From: an uncultured Collinsella sp.
GTDB lineage: Bacteria; Actinomycetota; Coriobacteriia; Coriobacteriales; Coriobacteriaceae
Direction: 5' to 3'
Assembly (NCBI GenBank): GCA_900541175.1
Contig: UQIT01000020.1
Coordinates: 1 to 39,488 of the forward strand
Length of the DNA: 39,488 bases
Made by a program: the position numbers and the translations under genes. The notes under the pieces were generated by a model. It did not search any database. It had not been told where the DNA came from and saw only the letters and a program-made list of their open reading frames with translations. Shown here piece after piece: positions 6,537-18,013 of the stretch; position 1 is the first letter of the stretch, and each line of letters opens with the position of its first letter.

Positions 6537-8374
6537 CGAACGACCTCGCTTCTACGGTAGCCCAGTCGCTCAACCGTGATCCCATGGTGGGCCTGCGTCT
6601 GGCGCGTGTCGACGGGTTTGAGCCGGCCGTCGCCCTGGGCACGGACGAGCTCCCCGCCTACCTGCGCCGTTTTACGATGCTGTTTGCCGATGACGCCACC
6701 ATGCGCCGCGGCGGTATCGGCCGTGTGACGCGTGCCGTCAACGCGCAGGGCGAGGCCGTGGCGCTCAAGCAGCTCATCTTGCCAACGCGCGACGAATTTG
6801 ATGACGATGTCGCCCACGAGGCGCTGGTCACCAAGTTCAAGGCGGCGTTTCGCGAGGAATATGAATGCCATCGTGCCCTTTCGGGCCTTAAGGGCTTTCC
6901 CCGCTTATATGGGTGGGGCGAGGTCGACGGCGTGCCCGTGATCGTTATGGAGTGGGTCGAGGGCGAGACGCTCGCTCGCCTGCGCTCGCGCCTTGCCGTG
7001 GACGATGCCGGGCGTCTGTCGCCGCTCGTGGCGGCGCGCCTGGGTCGCGACCTGTTCGATCTGCTCTGCCGCATGAGCTTGGTGGGCGAGGGTTTTGTCC
7101 ACCGCGATATCTCGCCCGCTAATATTATGGTGCGCACGGCGCGCCTGCCGCTCGACCGACAGCTTGCCGAAGGCACCTTCGACCTGTGCTTGATCGACTT
7201 TGGCTCGTCGCTGGCGCTCGAGCCCGCCTCTGCGGTGGTCGGTACCGGCGGCAAGGCATCGTTTACCGAGCGCTATGCCACGTTGCGCCGCGCGACGGTG
7301 GCCTACGCCCCGCCCGAGATGCTCACCGACGATATCCCCGACCTGCGCATGCTTCGTATGTCGCCGGCGATCGATGTCTATGCAGCGGCGAGTACGGTCT
7401 ACGAGCTCATCGCCGGTGTCGCGCCGTACGAAGCAGCGCCGGGTGCGTCGGGTACTTCGGGCTCGCGCAAAAAGACGCGCGATATCGCCAGCCCTTATCG
7501 CCTCAAGATGGATACGCTGCCCGATTATCCCGTCGGCGCCCACGCGCCCGGCTGCGACTTGACGCAACTGCTGCGACGCGAGCCCGATGTGGCACTTGCC
7601 GCGGCCGAACAGGCTCAGCAGCTGGGGCTCGATCCAAATTCCGAGGATTTGCGCGATGCGCTGGCGTTTGTCGACGCTCAGCTGTTCGATGTGGTGATGA
7701 CCTGCCTGTCCTGCCATCAGGAAGATCGTCCCGAGCCGGCTGCGGTGGAGGCGGCGCTCTCGGCATTTTGCGACCACTATGCGCAAAATGTCGCCCGCTC
7801 GCTTCGCGCCGAGCCGCTCATGCCGTGCCCGATGGAGGTATCGGGGCACACAGTCCGGCGTGCGGCGATGGTTGGTGCGACGGCGGTATGCGGCGTGCTT
7901 TGGGCTGTGGTCGTGGTATCAGCGGCGCTGTTGGCGTCGGGCGCCCATGTGACGCTCGTCGTGGGACCGCTTATGTGGTCCGGGAAGCTGCCGGCCATTA
8001 TCGCCGCGCTGGCGTTGGCACTGCCGGGCATGGTGGGCATCGCTGCCGGGGCCTTGGCGCGCGACCGCCGTGCGGGATTCCTGCAGGGCGTGTTGGCCCT
8101 TTCCGCCTGCGAGGTTCCGGCTCTGGTCGCACTCGCATGTGCCGTGTTTTCCCAGCATGCCGTGGCGGGCGGCCTGGTGGCCGCCATAATTGCAACCTAT
8201 GCGCTTACGTGGTTTTTGCTGGCGATGGGGTTTGCCTTTGAGCTTCCCGTCGTGTCAGCACGACGTGCGAAAATTCCCATGGCGACGCCGCTTGCCGGCG
8301 GAGCCGCGGCTGTCCGCGCCTTTGGCGGGCCGGCCGAAGTATCCGACACGATCTCTGCGACCAAGGAGGGCTAA
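6533..8374 (+). CDS. membrane-bound Hanks-type Ser/Thr protein kinase
   Basis: A 613-residue protein. Kinase motifs are in order: glycine loop RRGGIGRV (58-65), VALK with catalytic Lys79, a Glu-rich helix C near 108-111, hinge VMEWVEGE (138-145), catalytic HRDISPANI (190-198, Asp192 and Asn197), DFG (222-224), APPE (259-262) and DVYAAAS (281-287). Ser replaces the Lys of HRDxKP, as in several bacterial kinases. About 440-570 has four hydrophobic helices, so the kinase faces the cytoplasm with a C-terminal membrane domain rather than the usual single helix plus PASTA repeats. The start overlaps the previous stop, and the FHA gene begins 3 bp after its stop, so all three genes are one unit. Confidence 0.9.
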   Translation: MTNDLASTVAQSLNRDPMVGLRLARVDGFEPAVALGTDELPAYLRRFTMLFADDATMRRGGIGRVTRAVNAQGEAVALKQLILPTRDEFDDDVAHEALVTKFKAAFREEYECHRALSGLKGFPRLYGWGEVDGVPVIVMEWVEGETLARLRSRLAVDDAGRLSPLVAARLGRDLFDLLCRMSLVGEGFVHRDISPANIMVRTARLPLDRQLAEGTFDLCLIDFGSSLALEPASAVVGTGGKASFTERYATLRRATVAYAPPEMLTDDIPDLRMLRMSPAIDVYAAASTVYELIAGVAPYEAAPGASGTSGSRKKTRDIASPYRLKMDTLPDYPVGAHAPGCDLTQLLRREPDVALAAAEQAQQLGLDPNSEDLRDALAFVDAQLFDVVMTCLSCHQEDRPEPAAVEAALSAFCDHYAQNVARSLRAEPLMPCPMEVSGHTVRRAAMVGATAVCGVLWAVVVVSAALLASGAHVTLVVGPLMWSGKLPAIIAALALALPGMVGIAAGALARDRRAGFLQGVLALSACEVPALVALACAVFSQHAVAGGLVAAIIATYALTWFLLAMGFAFELPVVSARRAKIPMATPLAGGAAAVRAFGGPAEVSDTISATKEG

Positions 8375-8377
8375 GCC

Positions 8378-9316
8378 ATGGCTTCTCAAGCTGAGCTCAC
8401 CCCGTGCGGGGCAATGTTTGACATCTTTAAGCGCGCAGCGCACCTGAGCCATATCGAACTGTGCGGCCTGGTGCTCTCGAGCCGCCCGCTCGCCGACGGC
8501 CGTAGTCCGCAGAGTCGTGCCGCCGATCGCTCCTGGGTTTCGCGCTTTATCGTGCGCGCACCGGTCGGCACGCTGCAGGAACGTTATTTTGCCGATTACG
8601 GCACCTCGGCCGCGCGCATTATGTCGCAGCTGGCCCTGCGCCGTCGCAACCCCATGGACGCCGCGGCCGTGACCAATATGGTGTGCGGCCCCGCTGGCGA
8701 GCCCATGGTGCGGGCACTCGAGGAATGCCACCAGGACACGAATCTCTATCGCAATGCGCTCGAGCGCCTGTCGCAGGCGGCTGAACTCATGCCCGCCGAG
8801 CGCGCCGAGGCCATCCTGGTGCTGTTTGTCGCCGTGGGTTGCTCGGCAGATGTACGTTCGTCGGTGACCTATGCCATCGACTACGCTCATGCGACCTGTG
8901 GCGGCGCCACGTCGACGCCGCGCTCGCTGAGCACATCTTCGGTCGTGGGCGAGCACGAGGTCGCGCCGGCGCATCCGCTGGGACTGCTGCGCGTGCAAAA
9001 CGGCTACGTGGTGAGCGCTCCGCGCTGGATTCAGCCGAGTGAAGAAGGCGTCGAGATCGCCGCGCTGGCAACGGGGGAGGGCGACATCACCGACGTCGGC
9101 GACGACGTCTCGGCCCGCCATGCCCATATCTGGTGCGACGATTCTGGCACATGGTTTGTCGAGGACCTGTCGTCCACGAACGGCACCGTGGTGGTAAACG
9201 GGGCCACGAGCGTGTGTATTCAAGTAGAGCCTGGCCGCTCCGCTCAGCTCAACCCCGGTGACGAGCTCAGGCTCGGCGAATCCACCACCTACGCCATCCT
9301 CCTCGGCGCCCTCTAG
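8378..9316 (+). CDS. FHA-domain protein
   Basis: A 312-residue protein. The C-terminal ~85 residues are a forkhead-associated domain: DVGDDVSARHAHIW with the Ser-Arg-x-His type core (about 241-251), then WFVEDLSSTNGTVV with the NGT motif (about 258-271). FHA domains bind phosphothreonine, so it is the likely reader of phosphorylation by the adjacent kinase. The N-terminal ~200 residues are mostly alpha-helical, contain SRFIVRAPVGTLQERYF and are not recognised. GGAGG at the end of the kinase gene serves as ribosome-binding site. No terminator follows; a hairpin repeat begins 15 bp after the stop. Confidence 0.85.
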   Translation: MASQAELTPCGAMFDIFKRAAHLSHIELCGLVLSSRPLADGRSPQSRAADRSWVSRFIVRAPVGTLQERYFADYGTSAARIMSQLALRRRNPMDAAAVTNMVCGPAGEPMVRALEECHQDTNLYRNALERLSQAAELMPAERAEAILVLFVAVGCSADVRSSVTYAIDYAHATCGGATSTPRSLSTSSVVGEHEVAPAHPLGLLRVQNGYVVSAPRWIQPSEEGVEIAALATGEGDITDVGDDVSARHAHIWCDDSGTWFVEDLSSTNGTVVVNGATSVCIQVEPGRSAQLNPGDELRLGESTTYAILLGAL

Positions 9317-9331
9317 CTCATCTCCTAAATA

Positions 9332-9398
9332 AGTTGCGGTGAAATAGGGACTGTTTAAGGCCGCGACCGGCAAAAACAGTCCTCATTTCACCGCAACT
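9332..9398. repeat. 25-bp imperfect inverted repeat (REP-like hairpin 1)
   Basis: Arms 9332-9356 and 9374-9398 match in 23 of 25 positions, with a GC-rich 17-nt loop. The inner ends read GGGACTGTTT / AAACAGTCC, similar to GGGGACGTTC in the repeats near 18117 and 23950. It starts 15 bp after the FHA gene stop and may terminate that operon or stabilise its message. Confidence 0.75.
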
Positions 9399-9473
9399 GC
9401 CGTGTGGTCGGCGATAGAGAAACGAGGGTGGATTTCCGGACGCACGAGAGAGGTTTTTCGGACGCACAACCCA

Positions 9474-9539
9474 CGAGAGTGGATAATCTCCCACTTTTGG
9501 CCAAGATACAGGCAAAATGTGGGAGATTATCCACTCTCG
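9474..9539. repeat. 26-bp near-perfect inverted repeat (REP-like hairpin 2)
   Basis: Arms 9474-9499 and 9513-9539 are complementary apart from one inserted base, around a 13-nt loop. Upstream, CGGACGCAC occurs twice in direct orientation between 9437 and 9468. The 620-bp gap 9317-9936 holds hairpins 1 and 2, then the nifJ promoter and leader, and no gene that I can support. Confidence 0.75.
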
Positions 9540-9648
9540 ATGCAGGCTGCGATTTTTCCGTCCGAGGGGCCATCTCGCCCCTTGGCAGTCACCCGAGGTA
9601 AACCTTTACCGCCCACCTATATTTGTCGAAATATGGCTTGGCGGCGGG

Positions 9649-9656
9649 GTACAATA
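9649..9656 (+). promoter_or_regulatory. likely nifJ promoter -10 box
   Basis: GGTACAAT lies 281 bp upstream of the nifJ ATG. TTGTCG at 9624-9629 is a possible but too distant -35. If correct, nifJ has a ~275-nt untranslated leader rich in short complementary GC stretches (for example GCATGCGGAT near 9662 and ATCCGGCATGC near 9715). I did not recognise a known riboswitch class in it. Confidence 0.4.
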
Positions 9657-9936
9657 AGCCCGCATGCGGATTTCCGTTGCGGGCGCTTCCCATCGCCGGG
9701 GCGTGCCCGGGAGCATCCGGCATGCGGCCTTTGCGGCGCTCGGTCATGTGCAAGACGGGTAGCTGGGCCTGTGGAGCGCATTAACCGCCCCGCGCCTCGG
9801 CATGCCTTCTCTCCATGCCATGTACCTGCTGCTCAGTCTGCCTGTCGGATGATTGGAAGCAACAGCGAAAATCCCATCACGCCAACATCCCGGCAATCGC
9901 CGGGGCCTGTATACCTATATGAGAGGAGAGGGGTAT

Positions 9937-13476
<3,540 letters not shown>

Positions 13477-13486
13477 GTCTCTCACC

Positions 13487-13611
13487 GCAGGATCTGAGGG
13501 CTGACCTTCGCGGACGTCCTCGGACATGAAAGAACCCCCGCTGCGCACTACGTGCGGCGGGGGTTCTTTCGTCCTGCGGAGTGTCCGCGAAGGTCAGCCC
13601 TCAGATCCTGC
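13487..13611. repeat. 125-bp nested inverted repeat enclosing the nifJ terminator
   Basis: Two 29-bp arms, 13487-13515 and 13583-13611, are perfect reverse complements. The 67-nt centre holds a second hairpin (13530-13568). Such an arrangement can form a cruciform in DNA or one long stem in RNA. A similar structure with a 67-nt centre lies at 37447-37589. Confidence 0.9.
13530..13569 (+). terminator. nifJ terminator
   Basis: AAGAACCCCCGC (13530-13541) pairs with GCGGGGGTTCTT (13557-13568), with additional pairing CGCAC/GTGCG in the loop, then TTTC. A-rich and T-rich flanks make it usable from both sides. It lies 54 bp after the nifJ stop. Confidence 0.85.
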
Positions 13612-13615
13612 TGCG

Positions 13616-13785
13616 ACTACGTCCTCGGATTGTGTGGGCGGATGAAGGACGTAGTTGGTCGGGTATTCCGTCCCCTTCGCTGTTTCGCGGCTTTACCGCG
13701 AAAGGCGCGTTACTTTGGGGATGGATGGGGGGCGTGGCTGTTGCAACGCCTTATCCCTTTGCTTTTTCGCGCCTTTGGCGCGAAA
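13616..13785. repeat. cluster of three short hairpins
   Basis: ACTACGTCCT/AGGACGTAGT (13616-13625, 13646-13655), TTTCGCGG/CCGCGAAA (13683-13690, 13696-13703) and TTTCGCGCC/GGCGCGAAA (13765-13773, 13777-13785). The last two, 82 bp apart, share flanks (CGCGAAA then CGCG, then CTTTGGG or CCTTGGG) and look like diverged copies. No gene is supported in 13477-13846. Confidence 0.6.
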
Positions 13786-13846
13786 CGCGCAGCACCTTGG
13801 GAAATGCATTGATGTGTGGACGGGGCTGGATTGCGGATTCAAATGG

Positions 13847-15208
13847 CTAGAGAGATATGGGTGCGAACGAGAAATCGTTATTGGGGTCATCCTTTTCCAT
13901 AAACTCATCGAGACAAAACGTCATGTAGATTGGAACGTACAGAACCTTGCCCTCTTTGCTGAGATTCTCGTGGCTTAGTACAACGGCTTCGGGAATTTTG
14001 TACTCGCCCACACTCATCAGACGATCGAGGGCCGCGTGCGCTCGAACTTTCTTGCCCGATTTGACCTCGATTGGGACAACATGACCGTGGACGCCTTCGA
14101 TCACAAAGTCAACTTCACCGACCTCACGCGTTTGGTAGTACCATGCATCCGCCCCGAGGGCAACGAGTTCCTGCGCGACCACGTTCTCATAGAGACCACC
14201 AAGGTTGGGAGTTTTCATATCAAGATAGACAGCGCGTGCGGTGCTGCCGGGGTATCGCGATGCGAGCATGCCTGTATCAGACTCGTATAGTTTGAAGGCT
14301 GTCGTTTTCTCCGTCCTCTTGAGAGGACTCCGTGGCTCCGTCACCCTGGCGACCATCAATCCAACACCTGCGTTAACAAGCCACAGGAAATCCTGCTCAT
14401 ATTTTTTAAGGCGAGCTCCCTCACCCAGAGACGAAACAACAAAGCGATGAGACTCCGCCTCAAGCTGAACGGGAATTTGCTCAAAAATCGACCGAACGTT
14501 AAACGCTCGAGTCGATGCATATTTTGAGATATCGCTTTTGTACTGATCGACCAGCTGAGTTTGAAGCTCACGTGTGCTCACGAGCGAATAACCCGAATCA
14601 ATATAATTCTGAACGACCTCCGGCATGCCGCCGCAAACGATATAGGCTCTATAGTTCTTGAGCATCGCCTCATGAATATAGTTTTCGACAGGATGTTTCT
14701 CGACAAGGCAGCTGCGAATGCCTGCAAGCACATTCTCACTGACGCTGTTTGCCCAACAAAACTCTTCAAAATCCATCGGGCGCATAACAATGTGCTCTAC
14801 ATACCCCACCGGAAAAGAAGAGATCCCCTTAAACTCAGTCCCAAGCATAGACCCCGAGAAGACATAGCTAAAGCGCCCATCCTCGACCAACGCCTTCATG
14901 AGTGTAACGATCTGCGGATACTCCTGAATCTCATCGACAAAGACAAGCGTATCGCCCTCAACAAGCGGCGCATCCGCAAGAAGGGCTACGCGGTTGATAA
15001 AGTCAACGGAGTTCTTTGCGCCAACAAGTGCATTCCTTGCTTCGACATCGAGTAGTAAATTGACCTCAAAATACGAAGCGTAGTTGCTTTTTCCAAACGC
15101 GCGAATCGCATAGCTCTTGCCAATCTGACGCGCACCAGTAACGAGTAATGCCTTATTGGAGTTATTCTTCCAGCTCAAAAGCCTATCAGTGACCTTACGG
15201 CGTAGCAT
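13847..15208 (-). CDS. AAA-type ATPase with C-terminal DUF4143 domain
   Basis: A 453-residue protein from the ATG at 15208 (MLRRKVTDRLLSWK), which has GGGGG 5 bp upstream. Walker A GARQIGKS is at 25-32 and Walker B LVFVDEIQEYP at about 90-100, as in the ATPase family paired with DUF4143. The C-terminal part has GEVDFVIEG...VPIEVKSGKK, resembling a PD-(D/E)xK nuclease-like core. Function in the family is uncertain; these genes are common in mobile or variable regions. It is clearly less GC-rich than its neighbours, which suggests acquisition by transfer. The same frame is open further upstream through tandem repeats (to 15343), but the ribosome-binding site and family start favour 15208. Confidence 0.85.
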   Translation of the reverse strand: MLRRKVTDRLLSWKNNSNKALLVTGARQIGKSYAIRAFGKSNYASYFEVNLLLDVEARNALVGAKNSVDFINRVALLADAPLVEGDTLVFVDEIQEYPQIVTLMKALVEDGRFSYVFSGSMLGTEFKGISSFPVGYVEHIVMRPMDFEEFCWANSVSENVLAGIRSCLVEKHPVENYIHEAMLKNYRAYIVCGGMPEVVQNYIDSGYSLVSTRELQTQLVDQYKSDISKYASTRAFNVRSIFEQIPVQLEAESHRFVVSSLGEGARLKKYEQDFLWLVNAGVGLMVARVTEPRSPLKRTEKTTAFKLYESDTGMLASRYPGSTARAVYLDMKTPNLGGLYENVVAQELVALGADAWYYQTREVGEVDFVIEGVHGHVVPIEVKSGKKVRAHAALDRLMSVGEYKIPEAVVLSHENLSKEGKVLYVPIYMTFCLDEFMEKDDPNNDFSFAPISL

Positions 15209-15220
15209 TAAACCCCCAAA

Positions 15221-15340
15221 TGACAAAAATTGACAGATAGAATCGCCTAAAATCATACAAAAATTGGCAGATAATATTGTCGTAAATATACAAAAATTGG
15301 CAGATAATATTGTCGTAAATATACAAAAATTGGGAGATAG
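15221..15340. repeat. 33-bp tandem repeats upstream of the ATPase gene
   Basis: Two identical 33-bp units at 15255-15287 and 15288-15320 are followed by a partial third (15321-15340, one change), and a diverged unit lies at 15221-15254. Each holds CAAAAATTGGCAGATA or a close variant. The block is AT-rich and lies directly in front of the ATPase start, so it could be an iterated operator or iterons. 33 is a multiple of three and the frame is open, so it would also encode an 11-residue repeat (ILSANFCIFTT) if translated. Confidence 0.85.
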
Positions 15341-15391
15341 CAAAGGTTCGAATAGGCCTCAAAGCCACTGAAACAGTGCTCTACTTTGCGA

Positions 15392-15430
15392 AGGGGCTGG
15401 GGACGCTGTTGGGTGCGTCTCCAGCCCTCT
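15392..15430. repeat. hairpin in the gap before the ATPase operon
   Basis: AGGGGCTGGGGACGC (15392-15406) pairs with GCGTCTCCAGCCCT (15415-15428) with one or two wobbles. No U-tract follows on either strand. It may end the minus-strand unit that stops at 15483, 52 bp away. Confidence 0.4.
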
Positions 15431-15482
15431 GATTCTTACTTTGGATCCCGATGGTGGGGTGTTGTCGGTGCTGCTTGCTTGG

Positions 15483-16007
15483 TTACCTTGTCTCGCCGGA
15501 CTCCGTGCGTAGGCGGTAGCCGTGGACGAGGTCGCTAATGGCCGGCCAGGGAATCTGGCGGTCGACCCAAAATTGGAGCTGGACCAGATAGCGCTCGGTG
15601 GCGCGGGTGAGGGCTGCAAACTGTTCGTGAGTCTCTACCTGGGCGTAGAGGTCGCGGCTGTGGGCGAGGATTGCCGTGGTGTCATCCATTTTGCCGGTGA
15701 CGTCGAAGGCGCCCGAGAACCAGTCGCACAGGCGCGCGGCGCTGTTGTTGATCGTTGCGAGGTCGGCGGTGCCGTCGTTGGCGTTTTCGTTGGCCTGGGC
15801 TCGCAGGAGGGAGAGGGCGTCGGCCGCGTTCATGCAGTAGCCGACGGTGAAGTTCCAGACGGCGAATTCGCGGCCTGTGTCAAGCTTGCGGCGGCGCATG
15901 TAGTCGATATCGCGCGGTTCCTCGAGCATCATTTGGTCGGCGAGGGCCTCAAGTGCAGTGGTGTACTCGGCAAGGTCGAGTGCGAGCAGGGTGTTGATAT
16001 CCATCAT
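15483..16007 (-). CDS. conserved hypothetical helical protein
   Basis: A 174-residue protein, predicted largely alpha-helical and soluble, starting MMDINTLLALDLAEYT. Conserved-looking segments are RRRKLDTGREFAVWNFTVGYCMNA, cut here to its core DTGREFAVWNF, and NSAARLCDWFSGAFDV. I do not recognise the family. Its start lies 2 bp after the stop of the upstream DUF3830-like gene, so the two are co-transcribed and coupled. The second of two ATGs could equally be the start. Confidence 0.6.
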   Translation of the reverse strand: MMDINTLLALDLAEYTTALEALADQMMLEEPRDIDYMRRRKLDTGREFAVWNFTVGYCMNAADALSLLRAQANENANDGTADLATINNSAARLCDWFSGAFDVTGKMDDTTAILAHSRDLYAQVETHEQFAALTRATERYLVQLQFWVDRQIPWPAISDLVHGYRLRTESGETR

Positions 16008-16009
16008 CT

Positions 16010-16426
16010 TTAGGCCTCCGCTTCAATCTCGACGATTTCGTTTTTGATGCACATGCCCTGGTTGTCCCAGACATTGCGGCAGGCGGCGGCAAAGCGCTCG
16101 CGGTCGGCTTCGCAGATGCGGGCGAACATGTTGCAGGTGCCAAAGGGCTCGCACACGTCAAAGAAGATGCAGATTGACGACCATCCGCCATACCAGCTCA
16201 CGGCGCCCGCAGGCTCGTGAAAGACGGGGTTCTCGATGTGCTCGTAATTGGCGATGGGGCCCGAGACAGGATACGTCACCTCGGCATCGCAGATTTTGGC
16301 CGAAAAGATACGTGACTCGACCGGACAGGACGATTCGAATAGCTTGCATGCCTCGAGAGCCTTGTCCCAGAGCATGTCGGCGAGAAACGTCTCGCCATTC
16401 AGCGTGATCTTGAGCATTTTTGTCAT
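16010..16426 (-). CDS. DUF3830-like (cyclophilin-fold) protein
   Basis: A 138-residue protein starting MTKMLKITLNGETFLADML, preceded by GAGGAGG at 8 bp; the longer frame to 16513 lacks such a site. The order LKITLNGETF, then a Val-rich strand segment, then ENPVFHEPAGAVSWYGGWSSICIFF and CNMFARI matches the DUF3830 cyclophilin-like layout (strand, helix, ENPxxYPxPGxLxWYP-like loop, strand). Function is unknown. The match is from memory of the family pattern. It forms a unit with the 174-residue gene, divergent from arcC. Confidence 0.55.
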   Translation of the reverse strand: MTKMLKITLNGETFLADMLWDKALEACKLFESSCPVESRIFSAKICDAEVTYPVSGPIANYEHIENPVFHEPAGAVSWYGGWSSICIFFDVCEPFGTCNMFARICEADRERFAAACRNVWDNQGMCIKNEIVEIEAEA

Positions 16427-17028
16427 AGTAAGGACCTCCTCAATCCGTCGCTCAAGGGGTTCGCTGGCGGATAAGGAGAAGACAGCAGCGGGGTCGCCGA
16501 ACCCAAACTTCACGGCAGATCTCTGTCGCCCCAGCCCGCGCTGTTCTTCGCTAAAGTACCATGCAGCAATTGCGCGCGCAATATCAGTTTTTGATTTTCT
16601 GGAAGCGGCAACCGACGAGACGGCTCGCCGGCTGCCGGCCGACGCGCGGCAAAGGCGCTCGTCTATTCCTTAAGTTGGATGAAAAACGCCATGTTATTGC
16701 AGGGCTGCATACTCGTCCAATAAGTGCATAGAATCTCGTATAGTGCGAGTAAGATTTTGCGCTGTCTGTTTTATGTTTAGCAAAGATATAGTTTGCATAA
16801 TCTGGTCTAATCCCTGCTCTATTAAAATAAAGTTGCACGTAAATGACGTAGATATGCTTGAGCTGGGTTTCTTTACGCTGAGCGGGTAAAAGCGACCGTT
16901 CACCGTTCAACTATTTTCAAAATGAATAAAATGAGCGATAAAGAGAATATAAACCTTAATAAACTCGCGTATCGCACGGGCGCGGGTTATTAATGGGTTG
17001 TAGGCCTTTTACAGAAAGGATTCCAGCA
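16427..17028. other. 602-bp divergent intergenic region, AT-rich from 16680 to 16990
   Basis: This gap separates the DUF3830-like gene (minus) from arcC (plus). The first 250 bp is GC-rich and holds no gene I can support. The AT-rich part has TTGCATAAT at 16793-16801 and several TATAAA/AATAAA tracts (for example near 16946), where the arcC promoter must lie, but I cannot pick one. The minus-strand frame 16584-16910 has no ribosome-binding site and mixed composition, so I do not call it. Confidence 0.5.
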
Positions 17029-17991
17029 ATGTCTAAGCCTCTTGGCAAGCCCGATCGTATCGTCGTCGCCCTTGGCGGCAACGCCCTCGGCAACAACCCC
17101 GTTGAGCAGATCGAGGCCGTGAGCAACACCGCTCACGCTCTCCTCGGCCTGATCGAGCAGGGCAACGAGATCATCATCACCCACGGCAACGGCCCGCAGG
17201 TTGGCATGATCCAGAACGCCTTCGCCGCTGCCCACGACGCCATCGGCACCCCCGAGATGCCGCTGCCCGAGTGCGGCGCCATGTCCCAGGGCTACATCGG
17301 TTATCACCTGCAGCAGGGCATCGGCCGCGAGATGCACAAGCGCTATAAGCGCTGGCACGCCGCCACCGTCGTCACCCAGATCGAGTGCGACCCGGACGAT
17401 CCCGCGTTCAAGAACCCGACCAAGCCGATCGGCCCCTTCTACACTGAGGAGCAGGCCAAGGAGTTCATGGCCGAGGATCCCTCCAAGGTCTTCGTCGAGG
17501 ATTCCGGTCGCGGCTGGCGTCGCGTCGTCGCTTCCCCCGATCCCAAGAAGATCGTCGAGGCTGACTCCATCCTCAACCTGCTCGATAACGAGTTCATCGT
17601 CATCGCCTGCGGTGGCGGCGGCATCCCCGTCGTCCGCGACTACGAGAACAAGGGCTGCTACAAGGGCGTTCCCGCCGTCATCGACAAGGACCTGGGCGGC
17701 GAGCTGCTGGCCGAGGACTGCGACGCCGACGTTCTGTTCCTGCTGACCGCCGTTGAGCATGTCGCCATCAACTTTGGCAAGCCCAACCAGGAGGAGCTCG
17801 AGGACATCACCGCCGACGAGGCCGAGCGCCTGGCCGACGAGGGTCAGTTCGGCAAGGGTTCCATGGAGCCCAAGGTCCGCGCTGCCATCAAGTTCGCCCG
17901 TTCCCGCAAGGGCCGCACCTGCATCATCGGCGCCCTGGACAAGGCCGCCGAGACCATGGCCGGCCTCTCCGGTACCCGCATCCACGAGTAG
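17029..17991 (+). CDS. arcC: carbamate kinase
   Basis: A 320-residue protein, normal size. It phosphorylates ADP from carbamoyl phosphate, giving ATP, CO2 and ammonia. The start MSKPLGKPDRIVVALGGNAL follows AAAGGA; a frame start 36 bp upstream is less likely. Motifs are ALGGNAL (about 13-19), THGNGPQVG (about 51-59), ACGGGGIPVV (about 193-202) and the C-terminal RTCIIGALDKA. No arcA, arcB or antiporter gene lies nearby, so the carbamoyl phosphate comes from another pathway or locus. Codon use is highly biased, which suggests strong expression. Two hairpins follow. Confidence 0.95.
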   Translation: MSKPLGKPDRIVVALGGNALGNNPVEQIEAVSNTAHALLGLIEQGNEIIITHGNGPQVGMIQNAFAAAHDAIGTPEMPLPECGAMSQGYIGYHLQQGIGREMHKRYKRWHAATVVTQIECDPDDPAFKNPTKPIGPFYTEEQAKEFMAEDPSKVFVEDSGRGWRRVVASPDPKKIVEADSILNLLDNEFIVIACGGGGIPVVRDYENKGCYKGVPAVIDKDLGGELLAEDCDADVLFLLTAVEHVAINFGKPNQEELEDITADEAERLADEGQFGKGSMEPKVRAAIKFARSRKGRTCIIGALDKAAETMAGLSGTRIHE

Positions 17992-18013
17992 CCTCTACTC
18001 CATTGCCTCTCTC

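Noticed and set aside
9624..9631. TTGTCGAA, a match to the Spo0A box
   Set aside because: A single short match; the apparent lineage does not sporulate and no sporulation genes are in the window.
15255..15340. CRISPR array
   Set aside because: The repeats are head-to-tail with no spacers between them, and no cas genes are nearby.
15209..15343. N-terminal extension of the ATPase through the tandem repeats
   Set aside because: The frame is open, but no ribosome-binding site precedes the upstream ATG, while GGGGG precedes 15208, which also matches the usual family start.
16584..16910. A 108-residue minus-strand frame in the region before arcC
   Set aside because: No ribosome-binding site, mixed composition across the AT-rich/GC-rich boundary, no recognisable domain.
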